Shown one piece after another: positions 1-5,869 of a stretch of DNA of 7,015 nt (positions within the stretch are counted from its first letter, which is position 1; every line of letters starts with the position of its first letter). This DNA comes from an uncultured Saprospiraceae bacterium. Its GTDB lineage: Bacteria; Bacteroidota; Bacteroidia; Chitinophagales; Saprospiraceae. Under the pieces are notes generated by a model, which saw only the letters and a list, made by a program, of their open reading frames with translations, was not told where the DNA came from and did no database searches. The stretch is from the NCBI GenBank assembly GCA_938002705.1, contig CALLAG010000269.1:1-7015 (forward strand), given 5' to 3'. Both the position numbers and the translations under genes were made by a program.

Positions 1-630
1 CCATTGTTTCTTACGATGGTATTCATAGGATATCTTGTCCAGAAGAGATTCGTCAAGAAAGAGCTGAAGGATAACGAGGAAGTCTTAGTCACGATCACAC
101 CTATACTATTATTACTCTTACTCACGCCAGTAGAGAGGATGATCGTCCCTGAGCCTGAAGTTGTCACTATAGTCAATTCGGCGTATCTGGATCATGCTCC
201 TGAGCAAGTCTTTGACGCTGTTAAGCAGATGGATAAGTTAGATGCCGATAAGCCGATAGGATTAAGATTAGGATTACCTTCACCCATAAGATGTCAGCTC
301 TTCGCTGATACAATCGGTGCTCAGAGGCACTGTTTCTTTAAGCAAGGAAAGATTATCGCAGAAATTACAGATTATAAGAGAGGCGAAATCCTAAAAATGG
401 ACGTCATCGACTATACCTTGACAGGCAGAGAATGGTTCAAGTTTGTGGATGCAACGTATGCGATGAAGTCTAATGGCGATGGTACACTTATAACACGTAC
501 AAGCTCATACCGTTCTATCTTGCATCCTCGGAGCTACTGGCAGCCATTAGAGAGTTGGGGTATAGAACAAGAGCATACATTCGTGCTTAATAGTCTTAAG
601 AAGAATCTTGAGAAGCAGTATTCTAAGTAG
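1..630 (+). CDS. Membrane-anchored SRPBCC/START-like protein, 5'-partial
   Basis: The reading frame is open to the left edge, so the true start lies outside the window. The TTG at 4 and the ATG at 16 are only internal candidates. Counting from the codon at 4, 208 residues are visible. A hydrophobic stretch at about 1-12 and a second, leucine-rich one at about 26-41 (ending in TPVER) look like the last two membrane helices. They are followed by a soluble domain at about 52-203. That domain fits the SRPBCC/polyketide-cyclase fold: a first strand and helix (NSAYLDHAPEQVFDAV, 58-73), alternating strands (GEILKMDVIDYTLTG; TLITRTSSYRS), and a long C-terminal helix (EQEHTFVLNSLKKNLEK). Such domains often bind small hydrophobic ligands, but no ligand or reaction can be inferred here. 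The next gene on the strand starts 250 bases downstream, so there is no evidence for an operon. The family call is moderately sure; the function is unknown. Confidence 0.7.
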   Translation, partial: PLFLTMVFIGYLVQKRFVKKELKDNEEVLVTITPILLLLLLTPVERMIVPEPEVVTIVNSAYLDHAPEQVFDAVKQMDKLDADKPIGLRLGLPSPIRCQLFADTIGAQRHCFFKQGKIIAEITDYKRGEILKMDVIDYTLTGREWFKFVDATYAMKSNGDGTLITRTSSYRSILHPRSYWQPLESWGIEQEHTFVLNSLKKNLEKQYSK

Positions 631-661
631 CAGATTCTAATTGGTATAAAATTTTTACCCT

Positions 662-718
662 ATGAAATCCTTGTTTTCTATTCTTAATATTATACTTCTA
701 TTTAGCATCAGTTCTTAA
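662..718 (+). CDS. Possible 18-codon signal-peptide-like micro-ORF
   Basis: An ATG at 662 opens an 18-residue peptide, MKSLFSILNIILLFSISS, ended by two tandem TAA stops at 716-721. Its composition is that of a bacterial signal peptide: a Met-Lys start, a hydrophobic core and a small polar end. It starts 31 bases after the stop of the preceding gene. It could be a tiny membrane peptide, the surviving 5' end of a secreted-protein gene whose remainder was lost, or chance in an AT-rich region, where Phe, Leu and Ile codons are common. No downstream frame continues a recognisable protein. I consider chance the most likely explanation. Confidence 0.2.
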   Translation: MKSLFSILNIILLFSISS

Positions 719-826
719 TAAGTAAGGTCAGTAGTAGAATCTAAGCTTTAATTAAGTAGTAAAGGAATTGTTACAAGAGGTTGATAGTCTGAACATTAAT
801 ACTCTAAATAGTCAGGATTAATATTA

Positions 827-857
827 TATATTAAAATAAATCTATATATTTAATATA
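827..857. repeat. AT-only inverted repeat upstream of the VIT-VWA gene
   Basis: TATATTAAA (827-835) is matched by its reverse complement TTTAATATA (849-857) across a 13-base spacer, 23 bases before the ATG at 881. Being all A/T, it would form only a weak hairpin. The right arm overlaps the nearest approximation to a Bacteroidota -7 promoter element (TATATTTA, 845-852), so the region is the likely core promoter. An operator role is possible but unproven. Confidence 0.25.
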
Positions 858-880
858 ATTATAATCAGAAAACTACAACC

Positions 881-3211
881 ATGTTAGCCAACTTACTCTC
901 ACGAAGTATACTATTAGTATTATTGTCCACATTGGGTATCAGCTCTATGCATGCCCACGGTATTGCCTTAATCAAGGAATCAGGAGAATTATTAGAACTA
1001 TCTGAATCCCATGTCCATGTTAAGATTGATAATCAAATATCAATTGTGACATCAACTCAAATATTCATTAATAAGACTGGAGAGGATATTAATATCAAGT
1101 ATGGTTTTCCATTACAATTTAATGCTAATCCGATAGGACTTAGATGGAAACTTGATAGTGGAGAGTGGAAAGATGCCGTTGTTAATTCTGAAACACAAGA
1201 CCCTAATCTTCCAGATACGAGCGGAGGCAGTGGAAGTGGTACCGCTTCCGGTTCGGATTTAGATAAATACTTAGGTGTCAATCCTCTGTTCTTTTCTCCT
1301 GGAGATACGATCACTAAGGGGATGCAGCTGACTCTTGAGATTACTTATGTAGAGTTATTAGAGTATTCTTTTGGAGAAGTATCCTTTTCTTACCCATATG
1401 ACTATAGTCTTATTCAGTTCGATGCATTAGAGCGACAAAGTTTTGAGTTGGAATTCGTCTCAGAGAGGACTATCGATCAATTCAGCTTTGTGGGTATAGA
1501 TGATATCGTAATCGACCGACAAGACAAAGAAATATCAGCGACCTATTCTGAGGAATATGACAGAGCTAAAGATGATATTCATATTACGTATCAACTATCC
1601 TCGGAGGAGTTGGGTCTTACATTCTTGAGTACTTTCATAGAAGGAGGTTCTGCATGTGATACTTTTGGCGAAGGCTTTGTATCTATGATAATAGAGCCAG
1701 AATCTAATGAAGATGTAGATATCATCGAGAAGAGATTTACCCTAGTGATCGATAGATCGGGAAGTATGAGTGGGAACAAAATAATACAAGCAAGATCAGC
1801 AGCAGAATTTATCGTGAATAATCTAAATCCAGGTGATTATTTCAATATTATAAGCTTCAGTTCTAATGTAACCAGTGCTTTTGATGAGCATAAGCTAGTG
1901 AGTAGACCCACTAGAAGCGCTGCACTTGAATTTATAGATAATATCAGTGCTGCAGGCTCGACTAATATATCGGGGTCATTAAGTCAGGCTATTTCAGAAT
2001 TTGATGTACAAGATGATACTAAAGCTAATATTATCATCTTCTTTACTGACGGTGTAGCTACCTCTGGATTGACTAATACAAGTGAGATAATAAATGCTGT
2101 AGATCAGCAAGTCAATACTGCAGAGACAGGAATATTTTTATTCACATTTGGAGTAGGTAATGATGTCGATAAGCAGCTACTTACATTACTGGCTGCAGAG
2201 AATAGAGGGCTGGCCAGTTTCTTAGAGAACGAAGATTTAGAAGAAGAAATAACGAGATTTTTTCTTCAGATAAATAATCCAGTACTCATAGATATTATCA
2301 TGACCATGACTCCAGACCTAATAACGGAGTTATATCCATCGAAGACAGCTCTACCTAATCTATATAAAGGCGAACAGTTAATCGTTTCTGGTAGATATGA
2401 GCAAGCTGATACTATTATGGTTAAGCTTAATGGTAAGGCATATAATCTTGATGTAGAATATGAGTTTCCTATCATATTAGCAGATACTGTAGATGTAGAG
2501 AAGTCATTTCTTCCAAAAATATGGGCTAAGCAAAAGTTAGATGACCTAACCATTGATTTTTATTTAGCGAATGATGATATGGAAGCTCAGCGAATACAAG
2601 ATGAAATAGATACGCTCAGTCTATGTTATCAGGTTGTCAGTTTAGAATTTAATAGCTTTTCTGATGGAGCCGTCTTAGAGATAGACGAACTCTCATATGA
2701 GGTAAGGGTCACTAATGACAATCAAGTGTCAGTAGAATGGTCTACTTCTATGGAGTTAAATAATGATTACTTTATCGTACAAAGAAGTACAGATGCAAAA
2801 GAATGGACAGACTTAGCACGTATAGATGGAGCGGGGTCAACTCAAGAAGTGCAACATTATTCATACATAGATAAGGCACCACTCAAGGGAGTCTCATACT
2901 ACAGATATGTGCAAGTAGATTATACTGGAGAAATATATCCTTCTGAAATTAGAGTAGTCAATATAGCAGGTGAAGCAGAGATACTTCTCTTCCCTAATCC
3001 AGTGCCGCAAGGCCAATTATTACAGATAGTGTCTGGGACAACAGAAACTCTAAATGTAATTATATCTGATATAAATGGCCGCCAAGTATTAGTCGATATT
3101 TTGGCCGGTGGTAACGGGATTGTCGAATTAGAGCAACTACCTAAAGGCACTTATATCTGTCAGATAAAAGGAGATACAATAACGAAAAACTACAAAATAA
3201 TAGTAGAATAG
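881..3211 (+). CDS. Secreted VIT-VWA protein with FN3-like module and T9SS type-A sorting domain
   Basis: This 776-residue protein begins with a signal peptide (1-25; hydrophobic core LLVLLSTLGI, probable cleavage after M-H-A). A VIT-like beta domain follows at about 26-180 (strand SHVHVKIDNQISIVTSTQIF; FSPGD...LTLEITYVELLEY) and carries an unusual Gly/Ser loop at 114-126. The VWA domain spans about 284-465 with a complete MIDAS metal site: D291-x-S293-x-S295, T361 and D390. A conserved post-VWA segment includes KIWAKQKLDDL (546-556) and LSLCYQVVSLEF (579-590). An FN3-like module lies at about 605-695, and the T9SS type-A sorting domain at 701-776 (FPNP at 704-707, ISDINGRQV, LPKGTYICQI, ending KIIVE). 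The protein is therefore inferred to cross the outer membrane by T9SS and act at the surface or in the medium, probably in divalent-metal-dependent adhesion or protein binding. The ligand is unknown. The A-rich leader before the ATG lacks a Shine-Dalgarno sequence, as is usual in Bacteroidota. It converges on the sulfatase gene with a 36-base gap. Confidence 0.92.
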   Translation: MLANLLSRSILLVLLSTLGISSMHAHGIALIKESGELLELSESHVHVKIDNQISIVTSTQIFINKTGEDINIKYGFPLQFNANPIGLRWKLDSGEWKDAVVNSETQDPNLPDTSGGSGSGTASGSDLDKYLGVNPLFFSPGDTITKGMQLTLEITYVELLEYSFGEVSFSYPYDYSLIQFDALERQSFELEFVSERTIDQFSFVGIDDIVIDRQDKEISATYSEEYDRAKDDIHITYQLSSEELGLTFLSTFIEGGSACDTFGEGFVSMIIEPESNEDVDIIEKRFTLVIDRSGSMSGNKIIQARSAAEFIVNNLNPGDYFNIISFSSNVTSAFDEHKLVSRPTRSAALEFIDNISAAGSTNISGSLSQAISEFDVQDDTKANIIIFFTDGVATSGLTNTSEIINAVDQQVNTAETGIFLFTFGVGNDVDKQLLTLLAAENRGLASFLENEDLEEEITRFFLQINNPVLIDIIMTMTPDLITELYPSKTALPNLYKGEQLIVSGRYEQADTIMVKLNGKAYNLDVEYEFPIILADTVDVEKSFLPKIWAKQKLDDLTIDFYLANDDMEAQRIQDEIDTLSLCYQVVSLEFNSFSDGAVLEIDELSYEVRVTNDNQVSVEWSTSMELNNDYFIVQRSTDAKEWTDLARIDGAGSTQEVQHYSYIDKAPLKGVSYYRYVQVDYTGEIYPSEIRVVNIAGEAEILLFPNPVPQGQLLQIVSGTTETLNVIISDINGRQVLVDILAGGNGIVELEQLPKGTYICQIKGDTITKNYKIIVE

Positions 3212-3266
3212 TTAGATAGCGTCTCTGTCATACATTGCTATAAGGTATTACCTTATCTCATCTAAC
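3211..3266. terminator. Nested inverted repeats at a convergent gene junction, candidate bidirectional terminator
   Basis: An inner perfect 7-bp stem, ATAAGGT (3240-3246) and ACCTTAT (3250-3256), encloses a three-base loop, ATT (3247-3249), that overlaps the sulfatase stop codon (3248-3250). An outer 7-bp pair, GTTAGAT (3211-3217) and ATCTAAC (3260-3266), brackets it and begins at the last base of the VIT-VWA stop codon. The symmetry and the position between two converging genes suggest transcription termination in both directions. Neither side has a proper T-tract, so it is not a textbook intrinsic terminator. Confidence 0.4.
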
Positions 3267-4558
3267 TTCTGTAGAAGATCATCAAGTATACTGCTATCAG
3301 TAGCTGATAGGGGCAACTGATTTGCGTTAAGCAAATTAGGATTCTCAAGAGGATTAGCCTCAAGATTATAGAGTGCTTCTGTGCCATCTTCGAATAAGAT
3401 GTACTTATGAGTCGCATTCCTAATCGTAATATCTGAGCCTCCAGAGTCACTGCCTATTTCTGTGTAGACGACATCTCTTTCGGGTGATACAACATTAGTT
3501 AATAGTGGCTTGAGACTTTTGCTGTCATTGATGTCAGAATTGTCTATCCCAGCTATATCAGCAATAGTGGAGAATAAGTCTGTTGTATTAATTAATGCAT
3601 CTTCTGTATCACCTTGTCGTGAGACTCCTGCGCCGGAGATGATCATTGGTACATTAACACCACCTTGGTATACTGATCCTTTGGCACGTCTATTATTGTA
3701 TTCTTGCACCACTTGTCCTGGGCTTCCATTATCACCTATGAATATGATGACGGTATTCTCTCTTTCTTCTACTGACATAGATGCTAAGAGTCGTCCTATC
3801 TCAGTATCCATAGATTCTATCATCGCCAGATAGTAGGGAAGAGGTTCAGCATCTATACTTGCTTGATCAACAGGGAGATTATCTCTGTCATGTAATTCTA
3901 ATGGCGGAAGATGGAATGGAGTATGAGGCGCATTATATGCTAACCATAAGAACCATGGGCTGTCTTGGTCCTCTATCCAGTCAATGGCCAGATTAGTAAA
4001 CTTAGTTGTGACGTATTCTGTAGAAGTAGAAGATGCCTGATTCTCAACCAAGTTCCACTGTGTATATGATTGTACAGCACCGCTGAGTAATCCCGCATAA
4101 TAGCCTACGCCCATATTCGTCGGGTGAGTAGGATCTTGTGATAAGTGCCACTTACCTATGACTGCGTGACTATAGTCAGAGTTATTATTATCCAGATACT
4201 TTTGTAACGATAATTCGGAAGTAGGTAATTCATCACCGACTTGTGTTACTGAAGTTCGGAATCCATACTTACCTGTGAGTATACTGGAGCGAGTGGGTGT
4301 ACAAGTAGGGTACGACCATAGATTATTAAATAATAATCCATTATCTATCATGCTTTCTATCTGTGGCATATTAGGCTTCTCAGTTCCTATATCATAACCA
4401 GGTGTCGCATCTAAGCCCATATCATCAGCGATGATGAGTAGTATGTTAGGTTGAGCTGATGTTACAGCTGGAGTATCGATTTTTAACTCATCAGAACATG
4501 ATGTGCATATGGTTAGTGTAATGATAATGCAGATGAGGGTTAGTACATTGTTTGTCAT
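3248..4558 (-). CDS. Sulfatase lipoprotein, type I Cys-type formylglycine sulfatase
   Basis: This 436-residue protein hydrolyses sulfate esters. Its N-terminus is a lipoprotein signal (hydrophobic 5-17) with C21 as the probable lipidated cysteine. The mature start C-S-D-E is acidic, like Bacteroidota lipoprotein export signals that place proteins on the cell surface (inferred). Sulfatase hallmarks are all present: metal ligands D45-D46 in NILLIIADDMG; the active-site signature C86-T-P-T-R90 followed by LTG, where C86 would be oxidised to formylglycine; K136 and H138 in GKWHLS; H212 in NAPHTPFH; D276-N277 in FIGDNGS; and K294 in RAKGSVYQGG. The length is near the lower end for full type I sulfatases, but both ends look intact. 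The substrate (aryl or polysaccharide sulfate) cannot be deduced. The gene lies 98 bases downstream of dus on the same strand, and no maturase or polysaccharide-utilisation genes are visible. The ATG directly precedes the signal peptide, which supports this start. Confidence 0.93.
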   Translation of the reverse strand: MTNNVLTLICIIITLTICTSCSDELKIDTPAVTSAQPNILLIIADDMGLDATPGYDIGTEKPNMPQIESMIDNGLLFNNLWSYPTCTPTRSSILTGKYGFRTSVTQVGDELPTSELSLQKYLDNNNSDYSHAVIGKWHLSQDPTHPTNMGVGYYAGLLSGAVQSYTQWNLVENQASSTSTEYVTTKFTNLAIDWIEDQDSPWFLWLAYNAPHTPFHLPPLELHDRDNLPVDQASIDAEPLPYYLAMIESMDTEIGRLLASMSVEERENTVIIFIGDNGSPGQVVQEYNNRRAKGSVYQGGVNVPMIISGAGVSRQGDTEDALINTTDLFSTIADIAGIDNSDINDSKSLKPLLTNVVSPERDVVYTEIGSDSGGSDITIRNATHKYILFEDGTEALYNLEANPLENPNLLNANQLPLSATDSSILDDLLQKLDEIR

Positions 4559-4628
4559 GGTTTCTTATGTATCGTGATTAGACTATAGGGATATCCTTAG
4601 GTTTAAATGTTGTATTGTTTTTATGAAT

Positions 4629-4657
4629 AGGACTTTGATCAGTGATGTCCTTTTTTT
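4629..4657 (+). terminator. Weak hairpin plus T7 tract, pointing against the flanking genes
   Basis: AGGAC (4629-4633) pairs with GTCCT (4647-4651) across a 13-base loop, and seven T residues (4651-4657) follow immediately on the plus strand. The order of stem then T-run means that it would stop plus-strand, i.e. antisense, transcription just before dus. Read on the minus strand, the homopolymer precedes the stem, so it is not a canonical terminator for dus. The five-pair stem is short, and the structure could be fortuitous. Confidence 0.25.
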
Positions 4658-5622
4658 CATTGAGCATATTCATTTTCTTCCATAATTTCAAAAATATCAG
4701 CTACAGCTATATCGTAAGCTTCTAATGTTTTTGTCTTTTTTATCTTTTTTACAATCTTATTCGGCTCATCAAATGTTGTAGAGAAATATTCCCAATATGA
4801 AAGCATCTTCCTGATGACCGCTTTATCACCAGTCAGTTTTTCTATGTAAGAATTAAGCAATGCTTCGTGGAATCGACTGAATCTATGGACTCTATCTTCT
4901 GGGTAATCATCACTATCACTCTTAATCATAGATGGTAGAAATGGATCTGATATCAGCCCTCGCCCTATCATCCAATGATCTACAGAAGGAAACCGTTCTG
5001 CCATATCTCTATAGCCTTGTACAGAGGTAATGTCACCATTGTAATAGATCTTATGGTCAGAGTGATCTAAGCACCTCTGGAAGCTATCTAAGTCAACACC
5101 ACCGACATACAGTTGCTGTCCTATACGTGCATGGATGCCGATGTTACGCAGAGGATATTTATTGAGCACTGGAAAGGCGTCTAATATCTCTTCTGCATTA
5201 TGGTAGCCCATTCTCATTTTCATAGAGATAGTGATATCTGTCTCATCATGGACTCTACCGAGTATACGATCTATCTTATCAGGGTCAGCAATCAGTCCAG
5301 AGCCCATTCCTTTGTTAGTGACCATAGGGTAGGGGCAGCCCAGATTCCAGTTAAGTTCTGTGTATCCTAATGACTGTACATATTTGATAACAAAGATAAA
5401 CTCATCAGCACTGCAGGTCATGACTTGAGGAATGACTTCAAGTGTTGTATTGTTATTGAGCTGTAAGTCTTTCTGGTAGCCAGGCTTTATGACAAACTTA
5501 CCATTGAGTCTGATGTAGGGAGCATAATAAGTGTCTATACCACCGAAGTGCTTATGCAAGGCATTCCGAAATCGAAAATCTGTAAAACCTTGTAGTGGTG
5601 ATGATATAAGAGTGCAGCCCAT
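4657..5622 (-). CDS. dus: tRNA-dihydrouridine synthase, DusC-like
   Basis: This FMN-dependent cytoplasmic enzyme uses NADPH to reduce a specific uridine in the tRNA D-loop to dihydrouridine. The 321-residue product has the expected length and layout. A TIM-barrel start reads SSPLQGFTDFRFR (7-19), the counterpart of the usual APM-G-TD--FR. The catalytic loop NLGCPYPMV contains C96, the predicted proton donor. The FMN-site strand SMKMRMG has K135 and R137, and GIHAR has H164. YYNGDI (193-198) and MIGRGLISDP (218-227) form the phosphate-binding end. A C-terminal helical domain at about 240-315 includes MLSYWEYFSTTFDEP, which by memory resembles the C-terminus of E. coli DusC (U16-specific). The subtype is inferred, not proven. 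The start is set by the ATG at 5622: in-frame upstream codons reach a TGA 24 bases before it without another ATG. The sulfatase gene follows on the same strand after 98 bases. Confidence 0.92.
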   Translation of the reverse strand: MGCTLISSPLQGFTDFRFRNALHKHFGGIDTYYAPYIRLNGKFVIKPGYQKDLQLNNNTTLEVIPQVMTCSADEFIFVIKYVQSLGYTELNWNLGCPYPMVTNKGMGSGLIADPDKIDRILGRVHDETDITISMKMRMGYHNAEEILDAFPVLNKYPLRNIGIHARIGQQLYVGGVDLDSFQRCLDHSDHKIYYNGDITSVQGYRDMAERFPSVDHWMIGRGLISDPFLPSMIKSDSDDYPEDRVHRFSRFHEALLNSYIEKLTGDKAVIRKMLSYWEYFSTTFDEPNKIVKKIKKTKTLEAYDIAVADIFEIMEENEYAQ

Positions 5623-5666
5623 TAGTCTCGCAAGGTACTTAATTCATACAATAGATGTAGAAACAT
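5622..5666 (-). CDS. Possible 14-codon upstream ORF overlapping the dus start
   Basis: On the minus strand an ATG at 5666 encodes MFLHLLYELSTLRD and stops with a TAA whose last A (5622) is also the first base of the dus ATG, giving a TAATG overlap. This geometry is typical of translational coupling, in which a ribosome ending the short ORF restarts on the next gene. No ribosome-binding site is visible. The peptide has no recognisable function, and a 14-codon frame can arise by chance. Confidence 0.25.
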   Translation of the reverse strand: MFLHLLYELSTLRD

Positions 5667-5674
5667 GTCTATCG

Positions 5675-5709
5675 TTTGCGAAAGAAAATGAATAATAATC
5701 GGTCGCAAA
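5675..5709. promoter_or_regulatory. Inverted repeat upstream of dus, possible operator
   Basis: TTTGCGA (5675-5681) and its reverse complement TCGCAAA (5703-5709) are separated by 21 bases, placing arm centres about 28 bases apart. They lie 53-87 bases upstream of the dus start. The minus-strand sequence TCATTTTG, which reads into the arm, differs from the Bacteroidota -7 consensus TAnnTTTG at one position. The location fits a promoter/operator, but no regulator can be named. Confidence 0.25.
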
Positions 5710-5756
5710 ATGATTGGTGTAACTAAGATTATTTAGTCATTAGAAATTTATTCTTC

Positions 5757-5785
5757 CTCCCTCTTTAATCTAACTCATGAGGGAG
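5757..5785 (-). terminator. Candidate terminator hairpin downstream of the hydrolase/OsmC gene
   Basis: CTCCCTC (5757-5763) and GAGGGAG (5779-5785) form a perfect, G/C-containing 7-bp stem with a 15-base loop. It lies about 85 bases after the stop of the hydrolase/OsmC gene, read on the minus strand. The sequence following the stem on that strand is purine-rich rather than a T-run. It may mark the transcript's 3' end or only be an RNA-stabilising stem. Confidence 0.3.
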
Positions 5786-5818
5786 AATTACACATTAAGT
5801 TGATGTCTCAAGCTCTTT

Positions 5819-5867
5819 AACCATCAACAATTAACCATTAAAAATCAACCATCAACCATTAAAAATA
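5819..5867. repeat. Heptamer tandem array, seven units of consensus AACCATY
   Basis: Seven consecutive 7-base units can be read from 5819: AACCATC, AACAATT, AACCATT, AAAAATC, AACCATC, AACCATT and AAAAATA. Four units begin with exact AACCAT, at 5819, 5833, 5847 and 5854, spaced 14, 14 and 7 bases. The remaining units differ by one or two bases in that core. The array ends two bases before the stop codon of the hydrolase/OsmC gene, so it forms the start of that gene's 3' untranslated region. There, on the transcribed strand, the unit reads RATGGTT. Similar short heptameric intergenic repeats occur in several bacterial genomes; their function is unclear. Confidence 0.75.
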
Positions 5868-5869
5868 GA

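Larger units (their letters stand above)
631..880. other. AT-rich intergenic spacer without a recognisable gene
   Basis: All frames are broken by frequent stops, apart from one short signal-peptide-like ORF listed separately. An almost perfect 17-base palindrome (GGTA...TACC, 643-659) lies just after the stop of the upstream gene. It has no loop or T-tract, so it is a poor intrinsic terminator. The last 70 bases before the 881 start are almost purely A/T. No TAnnTTTG match (the Bacteroidota -7 element) was found; the closest is TATATTTA at 845-852, which differs at the last base. Confidence 0.6.
5623..5818. other. Intergenic spacer between hydrolase/OsmC and dus
   Basis: Apart from the short upstream ORF and the two inverted repeats listed separately, no coding frame or RNA gene is recognisable. 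The stretch presumably contains the 3' untranslated region of the hydrolase/OsmC gene and the promoter of dus. No complete TTG/TAnnTTTG promoter pair was found on the minus strand. Confidence 0.5.

Noticed and set aside
643..659. Near-palindrome after the SRPBCC-like gene considered as its terminator
   Set aside because: The arms meet without a loop, one pair is mismatched in an A/T core, and no T-run follows, so a stable hairpin is unlikely.
1057..1314. Open frame of 85 codons on the minus strand inside the VIT-VWA gene
   Set aside because: It lies antisense to a clear domain-bearing gene and has no recognisable motif; its composition mirrors the Gly/Ser-coding stretch on the other strand.
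1895..1914. CTAGTG/CACTAG hairpin with an 8-base loop
   Set aside because: It lies inside the VWA coding sequence, is only 6 bp, and has no positional relation to a gene end.
2266..2553. Open frame of 95 codons on the minus strand within the VIT-VWA gene
   Set aside because: It is antisense to conserved post-VWA sequence and shows no domain or plausible start context.
3510..3833. Open frame of 107 codons on the plus strand within the sulfatase gene
   Set aside because: It is antisense to the conserved GDNG and K-G-VYQGG region of the sulfatase and has no recognisable product.
5819..5867. Possible CRISPR-like array
   Set aside because: The units are only 7 bases long, contiguous and without spacers; this is a simple tandem repeat.
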